DNA of 64,000 nt, from assembly GCA_035048485.1 (NCBI GenBank), contig CM068587.1, positions 24,963,034 to 25,027,033 on the forward strand, given 5' to 3'. Made by a program: the position numbers and the translations under genes. The DNA is from Pteria penguin (taxonomy: Eukaryota; Mollusca; Bivalvia; Pterioida; Pteriidae). The notes under the pieces were generated by a model, which ran no database searches, was not told where the DNA came from, and saw only the letters and a program-made list of their open reading frames with translations. Positions 1-11,849 of this stretch are shown here, one piece after another (position 1 is the stretch's first letter; the number at the start of each line of letters is the position of its first letter).

Positions 1-900
1 TGGATGGACGGACGGACGGATGGACAGACAGAAGGACGACAGCCGTAAAGCATAATATGCCCACATTTTTAAATGTGGGCATATAAAAATGTGAAGAATT
101 GTTCCTATACACCCTCATTTGGAAGTCTTAAAAAATTCATAGAAAATTCAAAAATTGAGATATTGACAAAATTCTTTCAAAATAACATTCCTTACTATAA
201 TTATGATCAAAATAGTTCATAAGAAATCATCATTATCAATAAACTAGGAAATATGGCACTTTCATGCATTGAAAGTCCAAACAAATGTCCGAAAAAAATT
301 CTGAAATTTGACTTTGGAAGGGAACCAAAATAACAATACCTCTTCACTCATCCCTCTAGATCATTTTTATGCATTCTGTTTGTCTCTGTATACAGCAAGC
401 AGTATGAAAAAGAATACTGTCAAAGGAGGGTCCTTTTTTGTGACCTACTTTTGACTATGGTGGCGCCACCTGTAAAGAGGTCTGAACGAGGACAACAGAA
501 TTTGAAGGGTATTTCTACCAAAATTTATTTAAATCCTTGTAGCAGCTTTGCAGAAAAAGCTGAAAATGTGAAAACTGGCCAACATCCCCCCCCCTTTTTT
601 TGGAAGTCTTAAAAAAATACATAAAAAAATCCAAAAATTGAGATATTGACAAAATTCTTTCACAATAATATTCCTTACCATAATTGTGATCAAAATAGTC
701 CATAAAATCATCATTATCAATTAACTGAAAAACATGACACTTTTCTGCATTGAAATTACTAAGTCCAAAAAATGTTGAAAAAACGTCAAAAATTTGATTT
801 CGGAACAGAACCAAAAATAACAACATTTCTTCACACTTCCCTCTAGATCATTCCTATGCATTAGGTTTGTCTCTATATGCCCTCGGTATTGGGCGCATCA
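1..900. repeat. Repeat-derived DNA: TGTGGGC hairpin element end and two copies of a ~230-bp unit
   Basis: 1-90 is the end of an element with gacggacgg runs and the hairpin GCCCACATTTTTAAATGTGGGC-type centre; relatives lie at 9145 and 36112. About 110-340 and 560-840 are two copies of a unit (ggaagtcttaaaaaattcat, tgagatattgacaaaattct) found again at about 41990-42180. No gene seen. Confidence 0.7.
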
Positions 901-1104
901 GCGGAAATTCTAGCCATCGGTATCATCTATTACAAGGTGGTATTTGCATGAAAAGTCAGTTACTACATGTAACTATCATCCTTCTATCCATATTACTGTT
1001 AGATCAAATAAGAATGAAAAAGGGGTAATTTTGAGTCATTTCAGTAAATAATGAGTCATTTTGGTAATTCTGGTAAGTAGTAGAACCCTGAATAACACAG
1101 GGTT

Positions 1105-2004
1105 CAGGGAGTAAGATTAACTCAAAACCCTTGGTAGCCACCTGGGCCCCTAACTTCAGAAGATTTAGTAGCCCAGCCAAAATTTTAGTAGCCCAACTTT
1201 TTTCGTCAATAATAATGTATCAAAATAAAATCATAAAAAGAATAAAATTGTTTGATTATTTTATTCTGACAAATAGATCAATAAACATGTCTTTATTTCA
1301 TTTAGACAAATAGATATATTGAAAATTTCTTTCTTATATTTTAATGAGACATATAGATTTATTCAAAATTACAATTCTCTTTCTAACTCCCTCAATGCTT
1401 GCACAACATGATTCTCTTTCTCTGTTTCTTCATCACTTTCACTCTCTTCCTGGACCTGAATATCTTCTTTGTCATCATGAGGTTCCTCATTCTCACTCCT
1501 ATGCTCCTTCAGAGTCCCCCACTCCTCCCTTTCATCATGTTCCCTTTCCTCCTCTTGAGTCCCACTCTCTTCTTTCTCCTCCGTTTGGCTTTCTTCTCTA
1601 TTTACATCATTCTTTTTCTGTTCACTCCTTGCAGCTATCAATCGACTACTCTCAAACTTTGGCCTCCTTGCTCTTATTCCCTTTTCGGTTTTTCCTTTGT
1701 TTCCCGGCTTTTGAATTCCCTCTATATACTGCCACTTGGCGCTTCGGACTTATATTGCTAACGCCACAAATTGCCTCTGATAAGACGATCTCTGTGTAAG
1801 AGACGCTTCATTCTGTCTTTATTTTATATGAAAACAAAAGCTTTTTACCGACGGAGATATTCGATCCGGAATAAACTAAAGTAAAGAACCGAAACATTCA
1901 GATATTTTCAGTCACCACTTGGGCGAGCACTTAGTGAATTTATGATTGCCCAGCGCCAATTTTAGTCGCAAATGCGACTGGGCGAGTGCTAATCTTACTC
2001 CCTG
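1105..2004. mobile_element. hAT-like non-autonomous element with 15-bp perfect TIRs
   Basis: CAGGGAGTAAGATTA at 1105-1119 is exactly mirrored by TAATCTTACTCCCTG at 1990-2004. Subterminal parts carry repeated AGTAGCCCA/GGGCGAG motifs. The flanking 8-mers match at only 5 of 8 positions, so any target duplication has decayed. The inside carries an acidic ORF on the minus strand and no transposase that I can see. Confidence 0.65.
1369..1749 (-). pseudogene. Acidic Glu-rich ORF carried inside the hAT-like element
   Basis: 127 open codons on the minus strand with no initiator Met, from KWQYIEGIQKPGNKGKTEKG through RARRPKFESSRLIAARSEQK to a very Glu-rich C-terminus ending ALRELEREL and TAA. A minus-strand AATAAA (1363-1358) lies 5 nt beyond the stop, so this looks like a true 3' terminal coding exon. 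An acceptor-like ...gcaatataag precedes the open part. Not recognised. It may be a host exon captured by the transposon, or the element's own gene remnant. Confidence 0.4.
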
Positions 2005-3240
2005 GCCCGGTTTTTCTCTAGGTCATCCTCCAAATGTTTCGGGTATTACCGTATATACTCGCATATAAGTTGCATATAAGGGGCACACCAACAAACCTAC
2101 CAGTATCATTAACACACTTCTAGTGTCATACATACGCCGTACCGTTATTTAATCAATGGCCATCACGCCACGGCTCACTAAACCTGTAGACGTACTGTAG
2201 TGGATTTGTTTTACCTTTGGTAATGAGTATTTCAACAACAAATAAGCGATATATTACGACTTTAAGTACAAAATCTGTTGGTCACAAAAAATATACATTT
2301 TATTGTCATAAAATCGTATTTTAAAGCAGTCAAGCAATCAAGCCTTGATTGGGGTTATGCGGATAAGGGTATCATATTATCAAAGCAATAGCTTTGACTT
2401 CGATCATCCGATTCATCGTCTATGTGGGAGAGGAAATTCGAGGGAAAATTAATTATGAGTGAAATACAAGATTTACTTTGTGTATGCTGTTCCAATATCT
2501 AAAACAATTGCATCTTTCTCTGTACTGTAACTTAAACCTTCCAACAAGGGCATGACTAAGTTCTTCTCTGACTAGACTTCAGTTGATTATCTGACTTTCT
2601 TCAAAATTAAAATAATCCCGATCCCAATCATTTGAACTTCTATATTTCATGAACATTAATCAGTGCTTTAAACACACTTTTTGCGATCTAAATATGTATC
2701 TTTTTCACATTTTGGTTGAAGGTTGTAAAATTTTAGGGTGAAATACATTTCAATAATGTACCGATAGAATTATGTTTTTACACTATGCAATCCGGATTCT
2801 AATTTCCGTTTTGGGTCAGAAGACGGTCGCTAATCGATTGGCTGAGGCTATTCGGCACAAAGATTTGTCGAGGGAGGGCGGTTATGCACACGACGACCTT
2901 AAGAATAGCAGAGCCTATCGACACGATTGTCGGGCACAAGAATCAAACAAACACAACGAGAACGTTTATATATATATCACATGTTTTGCTGTTTATGCAG
3001 TGAAATATCGCTATGTCATAAATTAATTTATGGCATGCATAGGTGACGTCATAGCGTGGAAAAGAATAGTGTCAGCCGGTGTTTGATGAGTGTAAACATG
3101 TGATAAAAAGAGTTTGAAATGAATTTCATTTCATACAATATTTATGAAACTCGTTGTGTATTTTATATCCCTGAACCTTGGCGAGGGGATATAAAACAGA
3201 CAACGAATTTCATGAATACCGTATGAAATGAAAATTCATA
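2005..3240. other. No feature recognised
   Basis: AT-rich sequence with no convincing exon, repeat family or RNA gene. A short ORF at 2772-3026 has no splice or family support. Confidence 0.5.
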
Positions 3241-3246
3241 TTGTTT

Positions 3247-3504
3247 TACGCCACTCCACGATTATTTCACGTATACAGTGACGACATCTGCGTGATGTAT
3301 TGCATATAGATTTAGACCTTTGCAACGGACCCACCCGAAGCAGTGGGGGATCTTTTACGTGCCGCGCCTACCATGACACAGGACCTCGATTTTTAGTCTT
3401 ATCCGAAAGAAAGAAAACCGTTGTGCTTGGGGCGGGAGTGGAACCCGGACCTCTCGATCAGGAACCGAGCATCTTATCCACTAGGCCACACTGGCTACAT
3501 TTAA

Positions 3505-3507
<3 letters not shown>
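3247..3507 (-). mobile_element. tRNA-derived SINE, minus orientation
   Basis: The minus strand reads an A box (TGGCCTAGTGGATAAG) and a B box (GGTTCCACTCC) near 3420-3500, followed by a body with 'cacgtaaaagatcc' and ending at gagtggcgtaaaac near 3247. The same tail recurs alone at 15968-16045, 34045-34200 and 36881-36955. It abuts an (AT)n run. Confidence 0.7.

Positions 3508-3600
<93 letters not shown>
3508..3600. repeat. (AT)n microsatellite
   Basis: About 90 bp of TA dinucleotides with one break, at the end of the SINE. Confidence 0.95.
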
Positions 3601-3601
<1 letters not shown>

Positions 3602-3603
<2 letters not shown>

Positions 3604-4075
3604 CCACAAATAGAATCAGTGAAACACCTGGGAGTACTATGGACCTTGGATCTCCGAAGAAATACATGTAGAAAATAAAGACAAATTAGACAAACAGATA
3701 GAGCACAAAGACACTACAACTAACAAGGCACCCTATATTTCACTTATATTCGATCCCCGTCTGGGACTCAAACCCACGACCTATGGTAACGAATCACCTA
3801 GCTGTCATGCATCCGACCCTCTAACCGACTGAGCTACCCGAGCTCCACAAAAATGAAGCTTTAATAGTCAATCATTAGCTAATAGCATGCATGACAACAC
3901 GGCCGCGGAAAGGGAAGGGATTTACCCGACGTAAACGCAGGCGGATCCTCTGAAAGAATAGAAACAAACATATAAAGCACAAATAGAAACAGTGAAACAC
4001 CTGGGAGTACTATGGACCTTGGATCTCCGAAGAATTACATGTAGAAAATAAAGACAAATTAGACAAACAAATATA
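3602..4075 (-). mobile_element. tRNA-headed repeat flanked by a ~90-bp direct repeat
   Basis: The minus strand around 3845-3760 has a tRNA-like A box (GGGTAGCTCAGTCGGTTAGAG, split here by position) and B box GGTTTGAGTCCC. It is flanked by two copies (about 3604-3695 and 3980-4072) of a segment containing ggagtactatggaccttgg. A relative with both orientations lies at 59208-59580. Confidence 0.6.
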
Positions 4076-4082
4076 TAAATAA

Positions 4083-4209
<127 letters not shown>

Positions 4210-5127
4210 CCTAGAACCCCCGAACTGCGACACCATAAGTATGTAACAATGAAGCGTTCTCCATTTGGTAATTTGTCTGGTTATTTTTATATGTCAGTCA
4301 ATAAATCAAATCTTTTTGCGTATTTTCACATCCTTTTTAGTAGCACAGTGCTTCGATAAACGTCTGAATCGATCCGGGGTCAGACATGTGTAATCTCTGT
4401 CAAATGAATGTAACTACGTCACTTCGGTACTTTAGGGTCCAAAGCAATTAAATTTCTTGAAATGTGTGTTTGTTGTCAATTATTATTACAACTATTATCA
4501 TCAAAGACGACATAAACATATATTTCAATAATCATAATCGATTAATACAATTCTATTACAGAAAATAAATGTTTGTAATCAATAATAGAATAAGAATGAT
4601 ATTAAAGAACATTTCAACAGTCAATATCACAGCATAAAATGTAAAAGAACACAAACACTCTGTATTGCAAATTTTCGGCCTCACGACCTTTATCAAGCAA
4701 TTTTTCAGATGACAAATACAAAGCTAAGTAAAATCCATGTTTACGTCTCAAAGATACATAAGCCTCTCAAGAAGAAGTGGATGTATTACGTGTGTAACTC
4801 TGTTGGGGAAATCACGATGTATTTAGATGCTATTAAAAATGACTTAGTGATTGGTGTAAGTTTAGCCGCAAGCAGTGGCCCTAAATAAATAGGGCCACAA
4901 TTCCTTACGTTGCGTAAACTTGCATTTTTGATCAACGGAATGGCCGGCACGATTCTACGCATTTCGGCATCAAATGGAGCAAATATCTGACATATATAAA
5001 CATAAAACAAACGATCGGCAATGATAATTTACCCCCGATTTGTCGTCTGAAGGTTCTACACACATATTTTCCCAACCTATTTCAAATTTGCCGGTTTCTA
5101 TGTCAGCCATTCGGTCTCGCGAGATCT

Positions 5128-5521
<394 letters not shown>

Positions 5522-5763
5522 TTAGGCAGAAGTGCTTATGTTAAATGGAAGATAGGCCAGGGACATATACAACACATTGTTATATAAGTCCCTGGATAGG
5601 CCTAACAAAGATGGATGGAAGGAGTTCCTAAGTACTATAGTTTCTGTGACAAAGTCTCTGCTTGAGTTCCGAGTTCCTGGTACGATACAAGTCATTAGTC
5701 GAGCATATTCGCCAACATAGGTCGTGGGTTCGAGTCCCCGTAGGAGATAAGTATATCTATAAT

Positions 5764-5774
5764 GTGTGTGTGTG

Positions 5775-5805
<31 letters not shown>

Positions 5806-5807
5806 TT
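5764..5807. repeat. (GT)n microsatellite
   Basis: About 44 bp of GT with a single C interruption. A tRNA B-box-like GGGTTCGAGTCCCC lies just upstream (5729-5742), probably a SINE remnant. Confidence 0.85.
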
Positions 5808-7745
5808 CCTCTAATACTTAAATATGATGCAGTTCAATTATTCATTAATATGAGCGTTAGTAATTCATTTCATATATTTGCTAACATATATACTTGATTA
5901 ACTGCGTCATATGAGATAAATTTCTCCTGTAATAACCTTTATGTTAAGGCCGTTATGTTATGTCAAAATTTATCATGTTTATATTATCCACCAAGCTGTG
6001 CTTATATATCGTACGGATAGCTCGATTTCGCAAGACCGTCGTGTCGATACCTGATCCTCTCTATGCAAATGTCATACAGATAGTCATCACTTTGCGTATT
6101 ACGTCACGAAAATTCCAGTTGGCGGAAAAATCGAAAAAGAAAGTAGGAATTCTAAATTTTCACAATGTGTATATGAAATTGTTTATTCATAATAGATCAT
6201 TTGTCCAGTTGTTTTGCATTGTAGGCTGACTGAAAGCTAGGTATGTTTTAAAAAAAATATACATGTCTATCTCTATTATACTGTATGGCACTCCAGCGGA
6301 TCGGATATTAAATCTGTAGTGTTTTTAATTTGATAGCGGATTTAAACACTTTTTGGCCTAATGATTACCAAAGCGCACCAGTGAGACAGATTTGTCATTA
6401 TCAAAGAAAATGGCTGCGCGGGTAACATAAACAGTGATAATGGTTTGGGGAAAAATCGGTATTTGAACATCGGTTACAAAAAGGACTTAGCGAAAAGGTG
6501 GATTTTTGTGTAGGATCTTTGTTTATGATTACCTTACCTGTTTGAATCGCATTTTATCTTCAATTTTTATATGTTTAGATGTCTTCTTATTCTGGCTTTA
6601 AATCGACGAAAAAAATGACGTCATAGATAAACAGTTGAGAACGTGAGATGCACGAATGTTTAGGTGCCGAATATTGGGTATGAACGAAAATAGGGTCATT
6701 GAGTATACTTGTTTTGTTTTGACAATTCCAATTAGCCCACGCGTTAGCGTTCAGATATGTATAACTACGATATACCGTCCTGAAAAATGTATTACTGCAT
6801 TGTACGTACTCTTTGTCCACATTGCCTCTGACTCCAACTATCAAAAATACTGTCTATAACAACTGCGTCCACTGCTCTTAACGTCCATCCTTGTATCTAG
6901 GACGATTTGCAAGTTCTACCATTCATGATCACAATTATTACAATTAAATTGAACCAACAAAACTGACAACGTATATGATGTACCACCATTGGCGTGTTGG
7001 CGTGACATCAAACGAAGATAATCCCCAGAACATTCCGAGGATGATGTGGGAGGTTTACTCGGTATTTATCATAGACTGTAATACAACTTTGCTGAATAAT
7101 ATTTTGAACACAAGAGCTATATGAGTCATTTAACTGCCGAAATTCATTGAAGAATCCTACGACGATTGGCCCCCTATTCTTCTTGTAATTTTATATTACT
7201 GCAGTTTGAAATAATGAGATTTCAAAATATCAGATTTTTGGTATAAAGCGACGATAAATCCAGAGACTTATCCCTGTACTAACATAGCACATATTGGGTC
7301 ATATGATCAATAAGACTTAGAGAATGCAACATGCTTTCTAGCATGATATTTCATCTTGCCACAGCAAAATTGCTTGTTCAGATGTTTACAATGCCATTTC
7401 AAGTTACTCATGTGTTAATCAATTTGTGACTACTAATACTTTAATCATAAAATTTTGAGAATATGAAAATGAAGAAAATTTAATGTCAATGCATTATATA
7501 AATATCAGTTCGTTTCTTGGAAGAATTTTAAACATGGCACTATCCATCCCTTAGCAATAAGGAATTTGGGGGCAATTTCATTGAGAAAAAAAGGATGTTT
7601 GTATTACAGTGAATTAGAATGGAGATAACTGTGTTTGATTATTTCTGACGGGTACATTGTGGTTATACCTTTAGAAACCACTGTTATACTGACTTTGCAA
7701 TATTCTTCTTCTTCTTCTTCTGTTGACGTACAGTCCACCATCTGG

Positions 7746-7792
7746 TGTATCATCGTACTATAAATATATTATATTTATAGTACGATGATACA
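7746..7792. repeat. 47-bp perfect palindrome
   Basis: Two 23-nt arms (7746-7768 and 7770-7792) around one base, with core CGTACTATAAATATA. No gene is adjacent. It could form a hairpin or cruciform. Confidence 0.9.
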
Positions 7793-8137
7793 TATATTGC
7801 CAGGAAATCTCTGTGTATAACCATGGTGTACATGTCAGAAGCAATCAAACACAGTATGTTTATTCCCTAATTGTGACTTTGTGTACTGGTCCAGTAACAG
7901 TTCCCAGATGATTTTTGAGGTTTTCAGCTAACAACTTTTGTTACAGTAAACTAAAATAAATGAAGTTTGGAACAGTAAATTTTTACCCGTAATGCATAGA
8001 ACAATGTCAGACTTACAGGGTTCGAAATTAGCAGTTGTTCGGTTGTCATAAACAACTTAAAATGTCTTTGGTAAAACTAAAATTTCAGTAAAAATAATAG
8101 AGGTCGTCCAAACTTTCTTTAAATTTGCCAATTTGAC

Positions 8138-8330
8138 AAAGGGGCAGACTTGGTGTAGTGGTTAAGCGCTTGGCTTGCGGCGTCGACCATCCGGGTTCGA
8201 TTCCCGGGTTGCGTCACTATGTTTAAGAGGTTGGTAATCTCCTGCTTCCATGTCGCGATATAACTGAAATATTGTTGAAAGCGACGTAAAACACCAATCA
8301 ACCAACCAACCAACCAATTTGACGATCCAG
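8138..8330 (+). mobile_element. tRNA-derived SINE, full-looking copy
   Basis: A box TGGTGTAGTGGTTAAGC and B box GGGTTCGATTCCCGG, then a body (ctcctgcttccatgtcgcga) and the tail ctgaaatattgttgaaagcg-acgtaaaacaccaatc(aacc)n. A reverse copy with the same body lies at 43108-43276, and a decayed one near 22447. The acceptor arm does not pair, so this is a SINE rather than a tRNA gene. Confidence 0.82.
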
Positions 8331-9139
8331 AATTTTTGCCCATTTCGGACCATGGACTTAAGACAAAATATTTGCATTAACTAAACATTTTATGCATTAA
8401 CAACTCAAGGGATTGAAGGTAATTGTCCGTTATAGAGAGGTGTCCATTTTAAACTAGGTTCACATTATAATGCACCCAAGTTAAAGAATTGCACTCAAAG
8501 TCCTATAAAATTTCAGCCTTCCTCTTTAAAATGTCACTAGCTTGAGTTATTCCAGTTTCAAATTCTTTTGCCAATTCGAGACATCCCTTTACATTTGCCA
8601 CAGAATTTATCAAATCTACCTTTTTTCAATGGTAACGCCTTTCGTTTGGACGCCATATTTCAAACTCTTATGTCATTCAGAATCAACTCAGTTTTCTATT
8701 CTCAACAGCCCCGGGGTATAAGCACCCTTTCATATATCGATCGATGCATATCAGTAAACAATCATTATCTAACTGTATACATGTACAGGTAAAATTTCAT
8801 TGGCTAATTATCGGCTTATCGATTTGACGTTGTCACTGTGTGTACATTGTACAAGAATACTTAATTGGATGATCACTGGCTTGTGTTTATAAAATAAACA
8901 CGCATGGTTGTTACACTGTCCATTAAAACCAGGTCTTTTTGAATTGATTTATTAGCATTTGGTATGGAACAAGTGTCTGTTGTCCGTAGTAGACAGTGTC
9001 CGTTATATAGAGAAATGTTTTCAAGACTTTATGAAGAAAATAATCGGTTCTGTTAAATCCGTCCGTTATAAGCCAGTGTCCGCTGATCATGAGTGTCCGT
9101 TAGGACAAGTTTTTCCTGTATTTATCTGTAGTTACATGC

Positions 9140-9640
9140 TTTTTATATGTCCGCATTTAAAAATGTGGGCGTATTATGCTATACCGCTGTCGTCTGTCCG
9201 TCCATCCATCCTTGTCCGGGCTTCTCCTCCTTAACTAAAGCGGGAACAAAACTTTCGATGGTGTCATATGAAAGGGTGTGGCTTGTAGTTGTGCATGTGG
9301 GTTTCAAAGTTGGGGTCAGGCCCCTGGGGTGGGGGGAAAATGGGCGGGGTAGGAAAAGCTTGTCCGGGCTTCTCTACCTTAAATAAAGGCGGATCAAAAC
9401 TTTTGATGGTGTCATATGAAAGTAATATAATGAAAGGGTGTGGCTTGTAGTTGTGCATGTGTGTTTTCAAGATGGGATCAGGCCCCTGGGGTGGGGGGAA
9501 AAGGGCGGGGACGGAAAAGCTTGTCCGGGCTTCTCCTTGATGAAAGGGGGAACAAAACTTTTGATGGTGTCATATGAAAGGATTTGGCTTGTAGACCACA
9601 TTAAAACATGATGTGGGCATATCATGCACCCATTAGTGGT
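9140..9640 (+). repeat. Tandem ~150-bp noncoding repeat with TGTGGGC end
   Basis: About three units, each with 'gcttgtccgggcttctcc', 'ttttgatggtgtcatatgaa' and 'ggcccctggggtgggggga'. The block starts with the hairpin cgcatttaaaaatgtgggcg and ends aacatgatgtgggcatatca. Related to 1-90 and 36105-36850. No coding signal. Confidence 0.7.
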
Positions 9641-11205
9641 GCCCTATTTTTATGGTAATATTCAAGAATTTTGAAGTGTAATTGAAAACTCTATTCTATT
9701 GGTTGGCAAAATGATCACTGTTCCCTCAAAATGACGTCAGAGACAATCAGTTTTTCTTGTATTCGGCCCCTCTACAGCCTCATGCAGACTTTACTTGACC
9801 GTTGCACGCTGACTAATAGGGCGGTGGGGACTATATGACGGACCTTGTCCAAACCTCTTTTAGAAGAGACATGGTCCTGAACCTCGTCCCCTCTGACTGT
9901 TAGTCGGGACTCCTACAGATCTAGGGTCTTAGCTGGCTTTCAGACTGGCAGAGCACGGTTTATCATGTTGATGTCGCATATATTTTTATACCATTATGTG
10001 TTTTACAATACCTTACGTGTTTATATTTTTATGACCTCTCAGTATGCGATACCTGTTGACCCTTGTTTTCACATTGAGGATTATTTATAAATTTTAAATG
10101 TACGTCCTTTGATTGTTCTGCTGTTACGGTGAGTGGGAAGGTGGGCCGGTAAACCGGTTAACCACACCATTTGTTTGGCTTTTGTCAAATTAAATGACTG
10201 TCCTAAGTCGGTATCGTAATTGCACTACAATCAAATATTTTTGTAATGTGTTAGATGTTCTAGTATATTATTTATATTCATGTATTCTATAGCTCCATGG
10301 TGACTTCTGCCACATAACTGAGCCAGTAACTCCCCCTTTTTTCTTTATTATGATGTCAGAAATTTTACAGAAAACGTTATCATTTGCCTACCAATATGTT
10401 AGTCCTGCAGTAACACTAACAGTGAAAGGGTCTACATGTATTATAAAATGAGTTAATATTCAAGATAATTGGCAATATCCTGTTATTTGCCCTGCGGCCT
10501 CCACCTATTACGGTACTTCATCATCCTACATTACTAAATTGTAATTCCAGCGTGAGGAAGCAGAGGAAGGTAACTCTAGTTTCTCTTCAGCTTTTTCATT
10601 TTCTCCAGTAGTAGCAAAGGTTGAGCAAGTAGTTAACCCAAAATGACTCAAGAGATTGTCTGTACCATTTAATTTCTTAAAAGTGAAACTTCAGTTTTAA
10701 TTCAAATTATCCCAAAATGAACTGTGTAACAGTTTTAACTTAAATTGTTTTGACTCATATTGAAATTAACATTGGGGTCCAAAACCTCCAGGGCCGAACT
10801 GGAAAAGGGCTGAAACCTCTGTGGGCCAAACACAAAAACGGCCAAAACCTCTAGTAAACCACTTTGATAGTTCCTGGATGCTCTAATCTACTGCAGGCTT
10901 CGCACAGCCTTGAAAATGCCCTAATTTTTTGTGGTAGCCTTAAAAAGACCCTAAATTTACAGAGGGCCCTAAATGTGGCTTGAATGGCCTTAATTTCATA
11001 TAATTAAGCTTGATATCCTTGATTTCTAATGTACATGTATATAGAAATAAACTTTCATTCTGAATGTAAATTTTGAAAGTGTCATGAAAATTTGGAATTT
11101 AAACTCGTTTGTTTACTGTCCACTCATGTACATACAGTATTGACTAATGAGAGTTATCTCACATTATACTAATATAGAAAATGTAGAAGCCCAATGAGTT
11201 CATTA

Positions 11206-11844
11206 GTACGGAAGCCCATTTAGGACCTGTCAAAAAATATTTTTGAATTTGATATAACAAATTCTTGAATTTGTTAAAACGGATTAAATTCGTTTTAACA
11301 AATTTGAGGAATTCGTTATAAGGTATTAAATTTGTTATAATGAATTTGAGGAATTTGTCATAACGAATAGGGACCTATCAAAAAATATCTTTGAATTCGA
11401 TATAACAAATTCTTGAATTTGTTAAAACAGATTGAATTTATTAAAACAAATTCTTGGATTTGTTAAAACGGATTAAATTCGTTGTAACAAATTTGAGGAA
11501 TTCTTTATAACATATTAAATCTGTTATAACAAATCTGAGGAATATTTGAATTTAAGAATTCGTTATTTCGAATTTAATTTGTTAAAACAAATTTTTAAAT
11601 CTTTTAAAATAAATTCAACAAATTTATTAGAATAGATATAATTCATTATAACGAATTCCTGAAATTTGTTATAATAGATTTAATTCGTTATAACGAATTC
11701 CTCAGATTTGTTAAAATGAATTTAATCGGTTTTAACAAATTCAAGAGTTTGTTAAAATGCATTTAATCTTTTTTAACAAATTCAAGAATTCGTTATATCA
11801 AATTCAAAAATACTTTTTGATAGGTCCTAAATGGGCTTCCGTAC
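11206..11844. mobile_element. 639-bp fold-back element with ATTA target repeats
   Basis: GTACGGAAGCCCATTTAGGA at 11206 mirrors the end at 11844, and homology continues inward through most of the element. The inside is made of repeated palindromic units such as AAATTCGTTATAACGAATT. ATTA flanks both sides (11202-11205 and 11845-11848). A second copy of the terminal motif (gggacctatcaaaaaatatc) sits inside at about 11369, so it may be nested or internally duplicated. No ORF. Confidence 0.85.
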
Positions 11845-11849
11845 ATTAG

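Noticed and set aside
1344..1799. 151-aa + strand ORF rich in Leu/Phe/Ser/His
   Set aside because: It is the antisense shadow of the acidic minus-strand ORF, which has the coding-like ending with stop and AATAAA.
8138..8215. tRNA gene on + with good A and B boxes
   Set aside because: The acceptor stem does not pair and a SINE body and tail follow; a reverse copy with the same body occurs at 43108-43276.
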